DNA of 6,556 bases from positions 1 to 6,556 of the forward strand of contig CALYAH010000083.1 of the NCBI GenBank assembly GCA_944393455.1, read 5' to 3'. The position numbers and the translations under genes are program-made. The notes under the pieces were generated by a model that saw only the letters and a program-made list of their open reading frames with translations, did no database searches and was not told where the DNA came from. Position 1 is the stretch's first letter; each line of letters starts with the position of its first letter. This DNA comes from an uncultured Clostridia bacterium (GTDB taxonomy: Bacteria; Bacillota; Clostridia; TANB77; CAG-508). This document shows positions 1-6,556 of the stretch, piece by piece.

Positions 1-855
1 ATACCAGTAGTAACAGACCCAAGAAAAGCAGCAGGAGCACTTGCTTGGGCAGTACAAGAAATGGATGATAGATATAATAAATTTGCAAGTAAAGGTGTGC
101 GTGATTTAAAAGGATATAATAAAGCAATTGAAAAAGAAAATGAAGCAGGAAAATTGCCACAGATTGTAATTATTATTGACGAGTTAGCAGATTTAATGAT
201 GGTAGCTAAAAATGATGTCGAAGATGCAATTTGTCGTCTAGCACAAAAAGCAAGAGCAGCTGGAATGCATTTAGTAATTGCAACTCAAAGACCATCTGTT
301 GACGTTATTACAGGATTAATTAAAGCAAATGTACCATCTAGAATTGCTTTTGCAGTATCATCTCAAGTAGATTCAAGAACTATTTTAGATAGTGTAGGAG
401 CAGAAAAGCTATTAGGAAAGGGAGATATGTTGTTCTTCCCATCAGGAGCACCAAAACCATCTAGAATACAAGGTGCTTTTGTTTCAGATGATGAAGTTGA
501 AAAAGTAGTAGATTTTATTAAGTCAAATGGAACAGCAACTTATAGTGAGGATATTTTAGAAAGTATTGAAAATAGCAATAAAACTGATAAAGAAATTGCT
601 CAAGAAACAGCTGATGATGAAACTGATCCATTTTTAATGGATGCTATTCAAACAGTAGTAGAAACAGGACAAGCATCTACTTCTTTCATTCAAAGAAGGT
701 TTAAAGTAGGTTATGCAAGAGCGGGAAGAATTATTGACCAAATGGAAGAAAGAGGAATTATTTCAGGATATCAAGGAAGTAAACCAAGAGAAGTTTTAAT
801 GACTCTAGAAAGATTAAATGAACTAAAAATGGGAAAAACAGAAGAAAATGTATAA
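1..855 (+). CDS. ftsK: DNA translocase FtsK/SpoIIIE, C-terminal part (5' end outside window)
   Basis: ATP-driven, membrane-anchored hexameric pump that moves double-stranded DNA through the division or sporulation septum. The frame is open from base 1, so the ATG at 61 is internal; the 20 codons before it (IPVVTDPRKAAGALAWAVQE) are typical FtsK motor sequence. In the 284 visible residues, the end of the RecA-like motor comes first. It has a Walker B strand IVIIIDELADLMM (Asp60, Glu61), then the conserved RLAQKARAAGMHLVIATQRPS and NVPSRIAFAVSSQVDSRTILD blocks and LLGKGDMLF. An acidic linker (about residues 180-210) leads to the gamma winged-helix domain (about 211-265, SFIQRRFKVGYARAGRIIDQMEERG), which in the family reads polar KOPS/SRS DNA signals. 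The membrane segments and Walker A lie upstream of the window. The sequence does not decide between the names FtsK and SpoIIIE. First visible gene of a tight four-gene run. Confidence 0.95.
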   Translation: MPVVTDPRKAAGALAWAVQEMDDRYNKFASKGVRDLKGYNKAIEKENEAGKLPQIVIIIDELADLMMVAKNDVEDAICRLAQKARAAGMHLVIATQRPSVDVITGLIKANVPSRIAFAVSSQVDSRTILDSVGAEKLLGKGDMLFFPSGAPKPSRIQGAFVSDDEVEKVVDFIKSNGTATYSEDILESIENSNKTDKEIAQETADDETDPFLMDAIQTVVETGQASTSFIQRRFKVGYARAGRIIDQMEERGIISGYQGSKPREVLMTLERLNELKMGKTEENV

Positions 856-862
856 AAATACG

Positions 863-869
863 AAAGGAG
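863..869 (+). promoter_or_regulatory. Ribosome binding site that fixes the TTG start at 877
   Basis: AAAGGAG lies seven bases before TTG at 877. It is the only strong Shine-Dalgarno sequence between the end of the translocase gene and the next long frame, and no in-frame ATG stands near the start of that frame. An ATG at 848 is in another frame and stops after about 18 codons. Confidence 0.75.
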
Positions 870-876
870 AAGAAAT

Positions 877-2460
877 TTGCAAAAGAAAAATGATAATTTT
901 TTAGATAAAATAGTCAAAAAAGATTATAATAATGAATTAGAAAAAGTCTTAGAAAAAAAATATTTTGATGAAAATGTAAAAAGTATTCTTCTAAGTATTT
1001 TATACAAAATTGAAGCAGCATATGCTTATTATAAAAAAGTCAAACAAAATGTTGAAACAAAAGAAGAGTTTATAGAAAACATAATTAAAAATATACAAGA
1101 AAATTGTGATGAAATTAAATTAGTAAAACCACATTCAGAAGAAAGCGAAATAATAGGAGATAGAACTTTTTTAGTAGAAAAAAATAAAAAAAGAATTATT
1201 TGCTATCAAATAGAAAGAAAGCTTTTATATTGTATTTCAAAAATAAGCAAAAAAGAAAAAATTGTAAAGGATGATTATTTTTTACTTAATAGAACTTTGT
1301 CAAATCTAATTAATGTTGGAAACAACATTAATACAGTTGAGCCATTAAGAGATTTTAATGGTTATTCATGGACTACAATTCCAAGAGAAATTGAAAGTAT
1401 AGAACACAATTTAGTATATCAAGATTTGATTCTTTTAGTAGGTAATCAATTTTTAAACAATTGGATTAATAATCATGAATTTATTATTGATTATATGGAA
1501 CTATTTAAAAATCGATTGGAAGAAAATTACGGAGAGAAAAATGAGGCAGAGTTTATTGGAATTTTAGGACAACTATCTGTTGTTTTAGAGGCTAAATTCG
1601 ATAAAAAAGTAAAAGAAAAAATTTTAAAAATGAAACAAGAGATAGAAAAAAAACTAGAGGATATTCAGGATAACAAAAAGTTTGTAGAAAGAATTACAGA
1701 AGAAAAAAGAAAATTAGCTAAAGAAATAAGAAGAATTGATGAAACAATTAATAACAAAGAAATGTTACAAAAAGAATATGAAAAGAGAAATAAAGAGTTA
1801 CCATTAGAAGAAAAAATATTTAGTATAAGAATTTTGTCAAATTTAATGACAGAAGAAAGAGAAGGAAAAATAGAAAAGATAGAAAAATTAAATGATGTAC
1901 TAACTCCTAAAAATTTTGTGAAATATAAAAAAGAATTAAACAAAAAAGAAAAATATCTAAAGTTAGTTGATACAAATGATTTGCAAGGAAAAATTGACGA
2001 ATTAAAGTTACAATTGCAAAAATTATTTATAGAATGTTTTTTTATAAAAGTAGAAAAATCAGAAAGCAAACAAGAAATTTTAAAAAGAATATATGAATTT
2101 AGATATTATTGTTTATTACCTTATAGCCAAGAAACAACAATTTGGCAAATACAAGAATTAGAAGAAGAAATAGAAAAAATAGGAAAAATATTATTAGAAA
2201 AAGCTCATAAATTAAAAGTTATAGAAGTATTTTCTAAAAATAAAGAAATAGATTATCAATTATTAAAAGGCATATTTCATATAAGGAGCATAAATTTAGA
2301 AGAAATATCTTTGAAACTTATAAAAGAAAAAAATAAGTTTTTTATACAGTTATTTGACGGAAAGAGTTTTGAAGAAAAAATAGAAATGGAAGTAATAGAA
2401 AATATTAATAAAAAAGATTTAGAAATAAGGTTAGGTAAAAAAGTAAAAATCTTTAATTAA
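877..2460 (+). CDS. Hypothetical coiled-coil protein, 527 aa
   Basis: I do not recognise this family. The start is TTG, chosen for the AAAGGAG seven bases upstream; the gap to the translocase stop is 21 bases. The protein is very rich in Lys, Glu and Ile and shows no signal peptide or convincing membrane helix, so it is probably cytoplasmic. The N-terminal part (about 1-230) looks globular, with an aromatic/proline stretch PLRDFNGYSWTTIPREIESIEHNLVYQDL at about 156-184 that is the likeliest conserved core. Residues about 240-305 are charged heptad-like sequence (KMKQEIEKKLEDIQDNKK and onward), consistent with a coiled coil. Shorter helical stretches follow at about 330-385 and 425-445. The C-terminus (about 455-527) is mixed, with short strand-like segments. 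No nucleotide-binding loop or metal motif is visible. Its place between a translocase and an RNase-like gene suggests shared transcription but does not show function. The frame is intact and uses codons like its neighbours. Confidence 0.85.
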   Translation: MQKKNDNFLDKIVKKDYNNELEKVLEKKYFDENVKSILLSILYKIEAAYAYYKKVKQNVETKEEFIENIIKNIQENCDEIKLVKPHSEESEIIGDRTFLVEKNKKRIICYQIERKLLYCISKISKKEKIVKDDYFLLNRTLSNLINVGNNINTVEPLRDFNGYSWTTIPREIESIEHNLVYQDLILLVGNQFLNNWINNHEFIIDYMELFKNRLEENYGEKNEAEFIGILGQLSVVLEAKFDKKVKEKILKMKQEIEKKLEDIQDNKKFVERITEEKRKLAKEIRRIDETINNKEMLQKEYEKRNKELPLEEKIFSIRILSNLMTEEREGKIEKIEKLNDVLTPKNFVKYKKELNKKEKYLKLVDTNDLQGKIDELKLQLQKLFIECFFIKVEKSESKQEILKRIYEFRYYCLLPYSQETTIWQIQELEEEIEKIGKILLEKAHKLKVIEVFSKNKEIDYQLLKGIFHIRSINLEEISLKLIKEKNKFFIQLFDGKSFEEKIEMEVIENINKKDLEIRLGKKVKIFN

Positions 2461-2471
2461 GGAGGATATGA

Positions 2472-4115
2472 ATGAAAATAACATTTTTAGGTGCAACAAG
2501 AACTGTAACAGGTTCAAATTTTTTAGTAGAAGCAGCAGGAAAGAAGTTTTTAGTGGATTGTGGTATGTGGCAAGGAAAAAGTGAATTGGAAGCACAAAAT
2601 GAAGAAGATTTTGAATTTAATCCACAAGAAATTGATTTTATGCTACTAACTCATGCTCATATAGATCACTCAGGAAGAATACCTAAACTATATAATGAAG
2701 GGTTTAAAAATAAGATTTATGCTCATAAAGCAACTTGTGATTTATGTGCCCTAATGTTACCAGACAGCGGACACATTCAAGAAATGGAAAATGAATGGAA
2801 AAATAAGAAAAGAAAAAGAAAAGGAGAAAAAGAAAAAGAACCTCTATATACAGCGGAAGACGCAGCTAGGTCATTAGAAATATTTGAACCAGTACAATAT
2901 GATGAAATTATAGAAATAACACCCCAAATACATGTTAGATTTAATGACGCTGGACACATGTTAGGTTCTAGTATTATTGAATTATGGGTAGAAGAAGATG
3001 GAAAAGAAACTAAAACTGTATTTACAGGAGATTTAGGAAATAATGATATTCCATTGTTAGATGCGCCAACAATGATAGAAGATACAGACTATTTGGTTAT
3101 GGAATCAACCTATGGAAGTAGATTGCATCTAAGAAATGATGAAAAGGCAGAATTATTTTTAAATATAGTATCAGAAACCTTGGATAATGGAGGTTCTGTT
3201 GTTATTCCGTCTTTTGCAGTTGGAAGAACACAAGAAATTTTATATGAAATAAATAAATTAAAGGATGAGTCAGAAGACGAAGAATTTAAAAGAAAATATA
3301 AAACATTAATGAAAGCTGCAGTTTATGTAGATAGTCCACTTGCAATATCTGCAACAGAAGTGTTTAGAGAAAATACAAACTTATTTGAGCCAGAGGTTAA
3401 GGAAGAAATTATGAGAGGGGACAATCCACTTGAATTTCCCGGATTGAAATTCACAAGAACGGCAGATGAATCTAAAGCATTAAATGAAGATAATACACCA
3501 AGTATAATTATATCAGCGAGTGGAATGTGTGAAGTAGGAAGAATCAAACATCATTTAAAACATAATTTATGGAATCCTAAATCAACAATTCTTTTTGTAG
3601 GATATCAAGCACCAGGTACATTAGGATACAATATAGTGAATGGAGCAAAAAAAGTAAAAATATTTGGTGAAGAAATTGCAGTAAATGCAAGAATAGAATA
3701 TATAGAAGGATATTCAGGACATGCTGATCAAGAAGGATTAATGAATTTTATTTATTCTTTTATACAAAAACCAAAGCATATATTTTTAGTACATGGAGAG
3801 CCAGAAGCACAAGAAATATTAAAAGAGAAAATAGAAACGGAAACAGAAATTGCAGTAACTATTCCAGAATTTGGTGAAACTTACGAAATAAGTGAACAAA
3901 TTCAAATGACTCATAAAATAGAAAGAAAAATTGCTAAAACAATCAGATCAGAAATATATGAAAGACTAGAGAAACTAAAAGAAGAAATAAAAGATATGGA
4001 TACTTACGTAAAGCAAGATATAAATGATGAAAACCTAAGAGATGAAGATATATTTAGAATTAATGAAAAAATAAAAGACTTAGAAAAACAAATATTAAAT
4101 GTGATAGAGGGATAA
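2472..4115 (+). CDS. MBL-fold beta-CASP protein, probable CPSF73-like ribonuclease
   Basis: Probable cytoplasmic zinc-dependent RNA nuclease, 547 aa. The ATG follows GGAGG by six bases. The metallo-beta-lactamase core opens with MKITFLGATRTVTGSNFLVE and DCGMWQGK. Metal ligands are visible as THAHIDH (His61, His63, Asp65, His66), His162 in GHMLGS and Asp187 in FTGDLG. The beta-CASP part follows: motif A at Glu211 (ESTYG), SFAVGRTQEILYE at 247-259, motif B in GRIKHHLKHNL (His360/361), and motif C at His417 (GYSGHAD). The RMMBL end has LVHGEPEA (His441). From memory this order closely matches the Thermus TTHA0252 type (about 430 aa), so it is nearer to CPSF73-like proteins than to RNase J. Two additions stand out: a basic insert at about 108-123 (KNKKRKRKGEKEKE) and a charged helical C-terminal tail from about 480 to 547. 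All catalytic residues are present, so it should be active; the substrate is unknown. Its stop is three bases before the next start. Confidence 0.92.
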   Translation: MKITFLGATRTVTGSNFLVEAAGKKFLVDCGMWQGKSELEAQNEEDFEFNPQEIDFMLLTHAHIDHSGRIPKLYNEGFKNKIYAHKATCDLCALMLPDSGHIQEMENEWKNKKRKRKGEKEKEPLYTAEDAARSLEIFEPVQYDEIIEITPQIHVRFNDAGHMLGSSIIELWVEEDGKETKTVFTGDLGNNDIPLLDAPTMIEDTDYLVMESTYGSRLHLRNDEKAELFLNIVSETLDNGGSVVIPSFAVGRTQEILYEINKLKDESEDEEFKRKYKTLMKAAVYVDSPLAISATEVFRENTNLFEPEVKEEIMRGDNPLEFPGLKFTRTADESKALNEDNTPSIIISASGMCEVGRIKHHLKHNLWNPKSTILFVGYQAPGTLGYNIVNGAKKVKIFGEEIAVNARIEYIEGYSGHADQEGLMNFIYSFIQKPKHIFLVHGEPEAQEILKEKIETETEIAVTIPEFGETYEISEQIQMTHKIERKIAKTIRSEIYERLEKLKEEIKDMDTYVKQDINDENLRDEDIFRINEKIKDLEKQILNVIEG

Positions 4116-4118
4116 GAA

Positions 4119-6086
4119 ATGGAAAATAAGTATTTAAATGAAGCAATCATTGGAAATAAAAATATGTTAGCTACTTTTACTGGAAAAGGAGAACTACAAA
4201 GGTTGTATTTTCCAAGTAAAGATAATAAACAATATATTAACTTTTTTCATACAGGAGTTAAAATTAATTCTTCAGATTTGATTTATTTACATGATGATAT
4301 TAATAATGTCTATAAACAATATTATGATACAGATACCAATGTATTAAATACAGAAATAACTAATACGTATTTTAATTTGAAGATGGTTCAAACTGACTAT
4401 ATGATGCTAAAAGAAAATGTGTTAGTTAAAAGATATATATTTTTAAATGAAGGAAAAATTGATTTAGATACTAAATTTTATATTCATTCAGAATTGTTAT
4501 CAGATAGAAATAATTTGGTGAGTTGTAAAGTTATAGATGAGGGCATGATGCAATATGCACATGATTTTGTGGTATCTACTTTTGCAAAAGGAAATAAAGT
4601 TTGTAAGCATCAAATCAATGGTAGTAAAGAGACAATAAAAAGAGGAGAAATACAAGATAAAGATTATATCGGAATGTCAAAAGACACAAGTATTTGTTAT
4701 GATTTAGGTGTTATTAAACCACAAGATAAAAAGGTTTTAGAAATTTGCATTTTAATTGGTGAAAACCAAAATGTATCAAACATGGAAGATGAAATTGATC
4801 GAATTACTAAAATTGATTTAAATAAAGAATACACAAAGACTAAAGCTTATTGGAGAAAATTTGTAAAAGCACATAATGGATTAAATTTAAAAGAACCACA
4901 AAACAGTTATGAAGAAAGAATTTACGAGATTTATAAAAGAAGTATTTTATTATTTCCATTATTAAGTAATCCTGAGACAGGAGGAATGATTGCTTCACCA
5001 GAAATTGATGAGGATTTTACAAAATGCGGAAGATATGCATATTGTTGGCCAAGAGATGCAGTGTTTATGACTAGGGCAATGGATATTGTAAAAATGGAAA
5101 AAGATACAGAAAAGTTTTATAAAGTATTTTGCAAAAAAACACAAAGTAAAAATGGAATGTGGGAACAAAGATTTTATACAGATGGAAAACTAGCGCCATC
5201 TTGGGGATATCAAATTGACGAAACAGCAAGTGTGGTTTATGGAGTATATGAACATTATAAATATAATAAATCTGAAAGATTTTTAAAAGATAACTTAAAA
5301 ATGTGTGAAAAAGCGGTAGATTTCTTGAAAAAATATTTAAAAGACTGGATAGGATTAGATGGAAAAGACGAAAGGGAAAAAGATATTGTAAAAGAAGAAA
5401 TTGAAGAAGATACTAAAAACAGGACAGGAAGAGAGCATAAATATCATGTAAGTTATGACTTATGGGAAATGTGTGAAGGAATTCATTTATATTCATTAGC
5501 AAGTATATATGCAGCATTTGATAGTATTTTAAAAATTTATAGAGCGTTGGGAAAAAACATATCTGAATTTGAAAATAATAGATTAAAAGAAGAAAAAGTA
5601 CAAAAAAATGAAAAAGAAATAGAAAAATTACAAGCTGGAATTAAACAATATATAGAAGAAAATTTATATGATGAAGGAAAAAAATCATTTGTAAGAAATC
5701 CAGAAGATAAAAAAATGGATATTAGTATATTAGGTGCAATTATTCCATTTAATGTGTTTAAAGCAAAAGAAAATAGAGTAAAAAATACCGTAGAAAGCAT
5801 TAACTTGCATTTAAGAACATATACTGGTGGATATCAAAGATTTGAGCAAGACCATTATATGAATGGAAATCCATGGCCAATAGCAAATTTATGGATGACT
5901 CTATACTATTTAGAAACAGGGGAAAAGAAAAAGGCAAAAGAAACATTTGACTTTGTTGTAAAAACAGCAGGTAAGCATTATTTCTTAGGAGAACAAATAG
6001 ATAATAGCACATTAAAACCAAATTGGGTAATAGGACTTCGGATGGTCTCATGCTATGTTTATAATTGTGTTAGAGAGATTATATAA
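4119..6086 (+). CDS. Glycoside hydrolase family 15 protein, glucoamylase-like
   Basis: Probable inverting exo-acting alpha-glucosidase that releases glucose from alpha-glucans or oligosaccharides. The 655 aa are usual for bacterial GH15. The ATG has AGAGGG seven bases upstream, inside the end of the preceding gene, so translation may be coupled. The N-terminal beta-sandwich domain covers about 1-255, starting with the family-like NEAIIGNKNMLATFTGKGELQRLYFPS. The (alpha/alpha)6 barrel covers about 265-655. Barrel motifs are GRYAYCWPRDAVF (304-316), WEQRFYTDG (348-356), PSWGYQIDETA (360-370), YDLWEMCEGIHLYS (446-459), TGGYQRFEQD (569-578) and NPWPIANLW (584-592). By comparison with fungal glucoamylase (WEE and SEQ motifs), Glu450 is the likely general acid and Glu625 in LGEQIDNS the likely general base. 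There is no signal peptide, which points to an intracellular substrate such as glycogen or imported maltodextrin. A charged stretch (about 412-440) and a Lys/Glu-rich helix (about 484-512) look like lineage-specific insertions. Glucoamylase, glucodextranase or trehalase activity cannot be told apart here. Confidence 0.88.
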   Translation: MENKYLNEAIIGNKNMLATFTGKGELQRLYFPSKDNKQYINFFHTGVKINSSDLIYLHDDINNVYKQYYDTDTNVLNTEITNTYFNLKMVQTDYMMLKENVLVKRYIFLNEGKIDLDTKFYIHSELLSDRNNLVSCKVIDEGMMQYAHDFVVSTFAKGNKVCKHQINGSKETIKRGEIQDKDYIGMSKDTSICYDLGVIKPQDKKVLEICILIGENQNVSNMEDEIDRITKIDLNKEYTKTKAYWRKFVKAHNGLNLKEPQNSYEERIYEIYKRSILLFPLLSNPETGGMIASPEIDEDFTKCGRYAYCWPRDAVFMTRAMDIVKMEKDTEKFYKVFCKKTQSKNGMWEQRFYTDGKLAPSWGYQIDETASVVYGVYEHYKYNKSERFLKDNLKMCEKAVDFLKKYLKDWIGLDGKDEREKDIVKEEIEEDTKNRTGREHKYHVSYDLWEMCEGIHLYSLASIYAAFDSILKIYRALGKNISEFENNRLKEEKVQKNEKEIEKLQAGIKQYIEENLYDEGKKSFVRNPEDKKMDISILGAIIPFNVFKAKENRVKNTVESINLHLRTYTGGYQRFEQDHYMNGNPWPIANLWMTLYYLETGEKKKAKETFDFVVKTAGKHYFLGEQIDNSTLKPNWVIGLRMVSCYVYNCVREII

Positions 6087-6121
6087 GTGAGAAAATATAG
6101 TAGAAGGTGTGCAAAAAATTC

Positions 6122-6150
6122 TTGACAAAAAGTTATAGTAATGATAGTAT
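6122..6150 (+). promoter_or_regulatory. Sigma-A-type promoter
   Basis: A perfect -35 box TTGACA (6122-6127) and a -10 box TAGTAT (6145-6150, one mismatch to TATAAT) are separated by exactly 17 bases. Transcription would start at about 6156-6158. It lies 36 bases after the GH15 stop and would drive the leader/hairpin region and perhaps the pilin-like ORF. Confidence 0.75.
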
Positions 6151-6188
6151 GGCGATGTAAGAAAAAACAAAAGAGGAGTTAGCTAAAG

Positions 6189-6254
6189 ATGAAAAAAACA
6201 GAAGCTGTAAGCCTTGGGGCTGTATATATATATATATATACACAAGTAATTTAA
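6189..6254 (+). CDS. Possible 21-codon leader peptide
   Basis: ATG at 6189 is preceded by AGAGGAG (6172-6178) with a ten-base gap and lies about 32 bases downstream of the predicted transcription start. The peptide begins MKKTEAVSLGAVYIYIY and ends TQVI. The YIYIY part comes from a TA dinucleotide tract. It has a basic N-terminus and a short hydrophobic end, too short to be a clear membrane helix. Promoter, ribosome binding site and start are well placed, but so short a frame could arise by chance, and I know no family like it. It could be a small peptide, a translated leader acting on the hairpin at 6287, or simply untranslated RNA. Confidence 0.3.
   Translation: MKKTEAVSLGAVYIYIYTQVI
6223..6240 (+). 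repeat. (TA)9 dinucleotide tract
   Basis: Nine uninterrupted TA units lie inside the possible leader peptide. Such tracts are prone to slippage. With nine units the frame ends at 6254. Ten units would end it two codons after the tract (His-Lys-stop). Eight units would open another frame that runs to TAG at 6302, giving about 37 codons. The tract is also self-complementary and could fold on itself in RNA. Confidence 0.9.
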
Positions 6255-6286
6255 TAAAAGAAATAAAAAATATATGTATAATAAAA

Positions 6287-6326
6287 GCAGTAATAGAAGC
6301 CTAGTAAAATAGGTTTTTATTGCTGT
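6287..6326 (+). terminator. Long hairpin, candidate terminator or attenuator
   Basis: The arms 6287-6303 (GCAGTAATAGAAGCCTA) and 6310-6326 (TAGGTTTTTATTGCTGT) pair over 17 positions, including four G-U wobbles (6287, 6291, 6296 and 6299), around the loop GTAAAA. The following sequence (6329-6346) is T-rich but interrupted by A and G rather than a clean T run, so termination may be only partial. It sits between the strong promoter at 6122 and the pilin-like ORF at 6382, so it could end a short transcript of about 170-190 bases or attenuate transcription into that ORF. The wobbles favour the + strand RNA as the one that folds. Confidence 0.5.
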
Positions 6327-6381
6327 ACTTTAATTTATTTTGTTTATTAAAATTAAAAATAAGAGAAAGGGGTATAGAAAA

Positions 6382-6507
6382 ATGAAAGAAAAATTAAAAC
6401 AAAAGAAGGGAATTACATTAATAGCACTTGTAATAACAATTTTATTCTCTTATGACGAAAAATTAAAATGTAGTAATAGCAAGGGTTTCCTCCTAGCAAC
6501 AATTTAG
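6382..6507 (+). pseudogene. Truncated type IV pilin-like protein, 5' fragment
   Basis: ATG at 6382 has AAAGGGG (6366-6372) nine bases upstream. The 41-codon product starts MKEKLKQKKGITLIALVITI, a class III signal (prepilin N-terminal methylation motif): a basic leader, a Gly10/Ile11 cleavage site for prepilin peptidase, then the start of the hydrophobic helix. As in many clostridial proteins with this motif, mature position 5 is Ala rather than the usual Glu. In intact members the helix continues for 10-15 more hydrophobic residues before a secreted domain. Here it breaks off after residue 20 into LFSYDEKLKCSNSKGFLLATI and stops at TAG 6505-6507. The head is clearly pilin-like; the tail is unrelated. 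Likely a gene broken by deletion, insertion or recombination, or a chimera at an assembly edge. A genuine 41-residue peptide is less likely. Confidence 0.6.
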
Positions 6508-6556
6508 TAAATTATAAAATTTTCACATATTTAAAAGATGAATTGTAAAAAATAAT

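Larger units (their letters stand above)
6087..6381 (+). other. Intergenic leader region between the GH15 gene and the pilin-like ORF
   Basis: This 295-base stretch has no long reading frame on either strand. It holds a strong promoter, a candidate leader peptide, a TA microsatellite and a long imperfect hairpin, listed separately. No terminator is visible directly after the GH15 stop codon before the promoter, so the upstream operon may read through to the hairpin at 6287-6326. Confidence 0.6.

Noticed and set aside
61..63. ATG at 61 as the start of the first gene
   Set aside because: The frame is open back to base 1 and the preceding 20 codons encode conserved FtsK motor sequence, so this Met is internal.
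1665..2069. Minus-strand 134-codon open frame
   Set aside because: It lies wholly inside the 527-residue gene, is rich in Ser, Phe and Asn as expected from the complement of Lys/Glu-rich codons, and has no domain or clear ribosome binding site.
2777..3547. Minus-strand open frames of 60 and 74 codons inside the beta-CASP gene
   Set aside because: They oppose well-conserved catalytic-domain sequence and show no features of their own.
5537..6051. Two minus-strand open frames of 87 and 83 codons inside the GH15 gene
   Set aside because: They are antisense to strongly conserved GH15 barrel motifs, and their composition is that of reverse-complement shadows.
6329..6357. AT-only inverted repeat (TTTAATTT / AAATTAAA) after the main hairpin
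   Set aside because: The eight pairs are all A-T with a 13-base loop in very AT-rich sequence, so it is weak and expected by chance.
6449..6494. Minus-strand mini-ORF with an AGGAGG-like site followed by TTG in the segment after the pilin head
   Set aside because: It would encode only about ten residues before a stop and has no other support.
6508..6556. Possible feature in the last 49 bases
   Set aside because: AT-rich sequence with no frame, promoter or convincing hairpin; the window ends too soon to judge.

Overview
The window is strongly AT-rich, with lysine codons mostly AAA and arginine codons mostly AGA, and its ribosome binding sites are strong AGGAGG-like sequences. Together with a SpoIIIE/FtsK translocase and a pilin-like KGITLIALVITI leader, this suggests a low-GC Firmicute of the Clostridia type, perhaps an uncultured gut lineage. 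That placement is inference from sequence style, because no rRNA or other marker is present.

Positions 1-6086 hold four genes on the + strand, packed with gaps of 21, 11 and 3 bases, so they probably form one transcript that begins upstream of the window. In order they are: the C-terminal part of a DNA translocase (FtsK/SpoIIIE, open at the left edge); a 527-residue, lysine- and glutamate-rich protein of unknown function with a central coiled coil, read from a TTG start; a 547-residue metallo-beta-lactamase/beta-CASP protein, probably a ribonuclease of the CPSF73-like class; and a 655-residue family 15 glycoside hydrolase (glucoamylase-like) without a signal peptide. No single pathway obviously joins them. 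Chromosome translocation, RNA processing and intracellular alpha-glucan breakdown look like separate housekeeping jobs sharing a transcript.

Positions 6087-6556 hold no full-length gene but are not empty. There is a near-consensus promoter (TTGACA, 17 bases, TAGTAT), a possible 21-codon leader ORF containing a (TA)9 tract, a 17-base-pair hairpin followed by T-rich sequence, and then a good ribosome binding site with a 41-codon ORF. That ORF starts like a type IV pilin-type protein (KKG/ITLIALVITI) but leaves the pattern after residue 20 and stops. It looks like a truncated or recombined pilin gene. This right-hand region is the least ordinary part of the window. I did not find a clear new system; the best candidates for follow-up are the leader/hairpin unit, the TA tract and the broken pilin junction.
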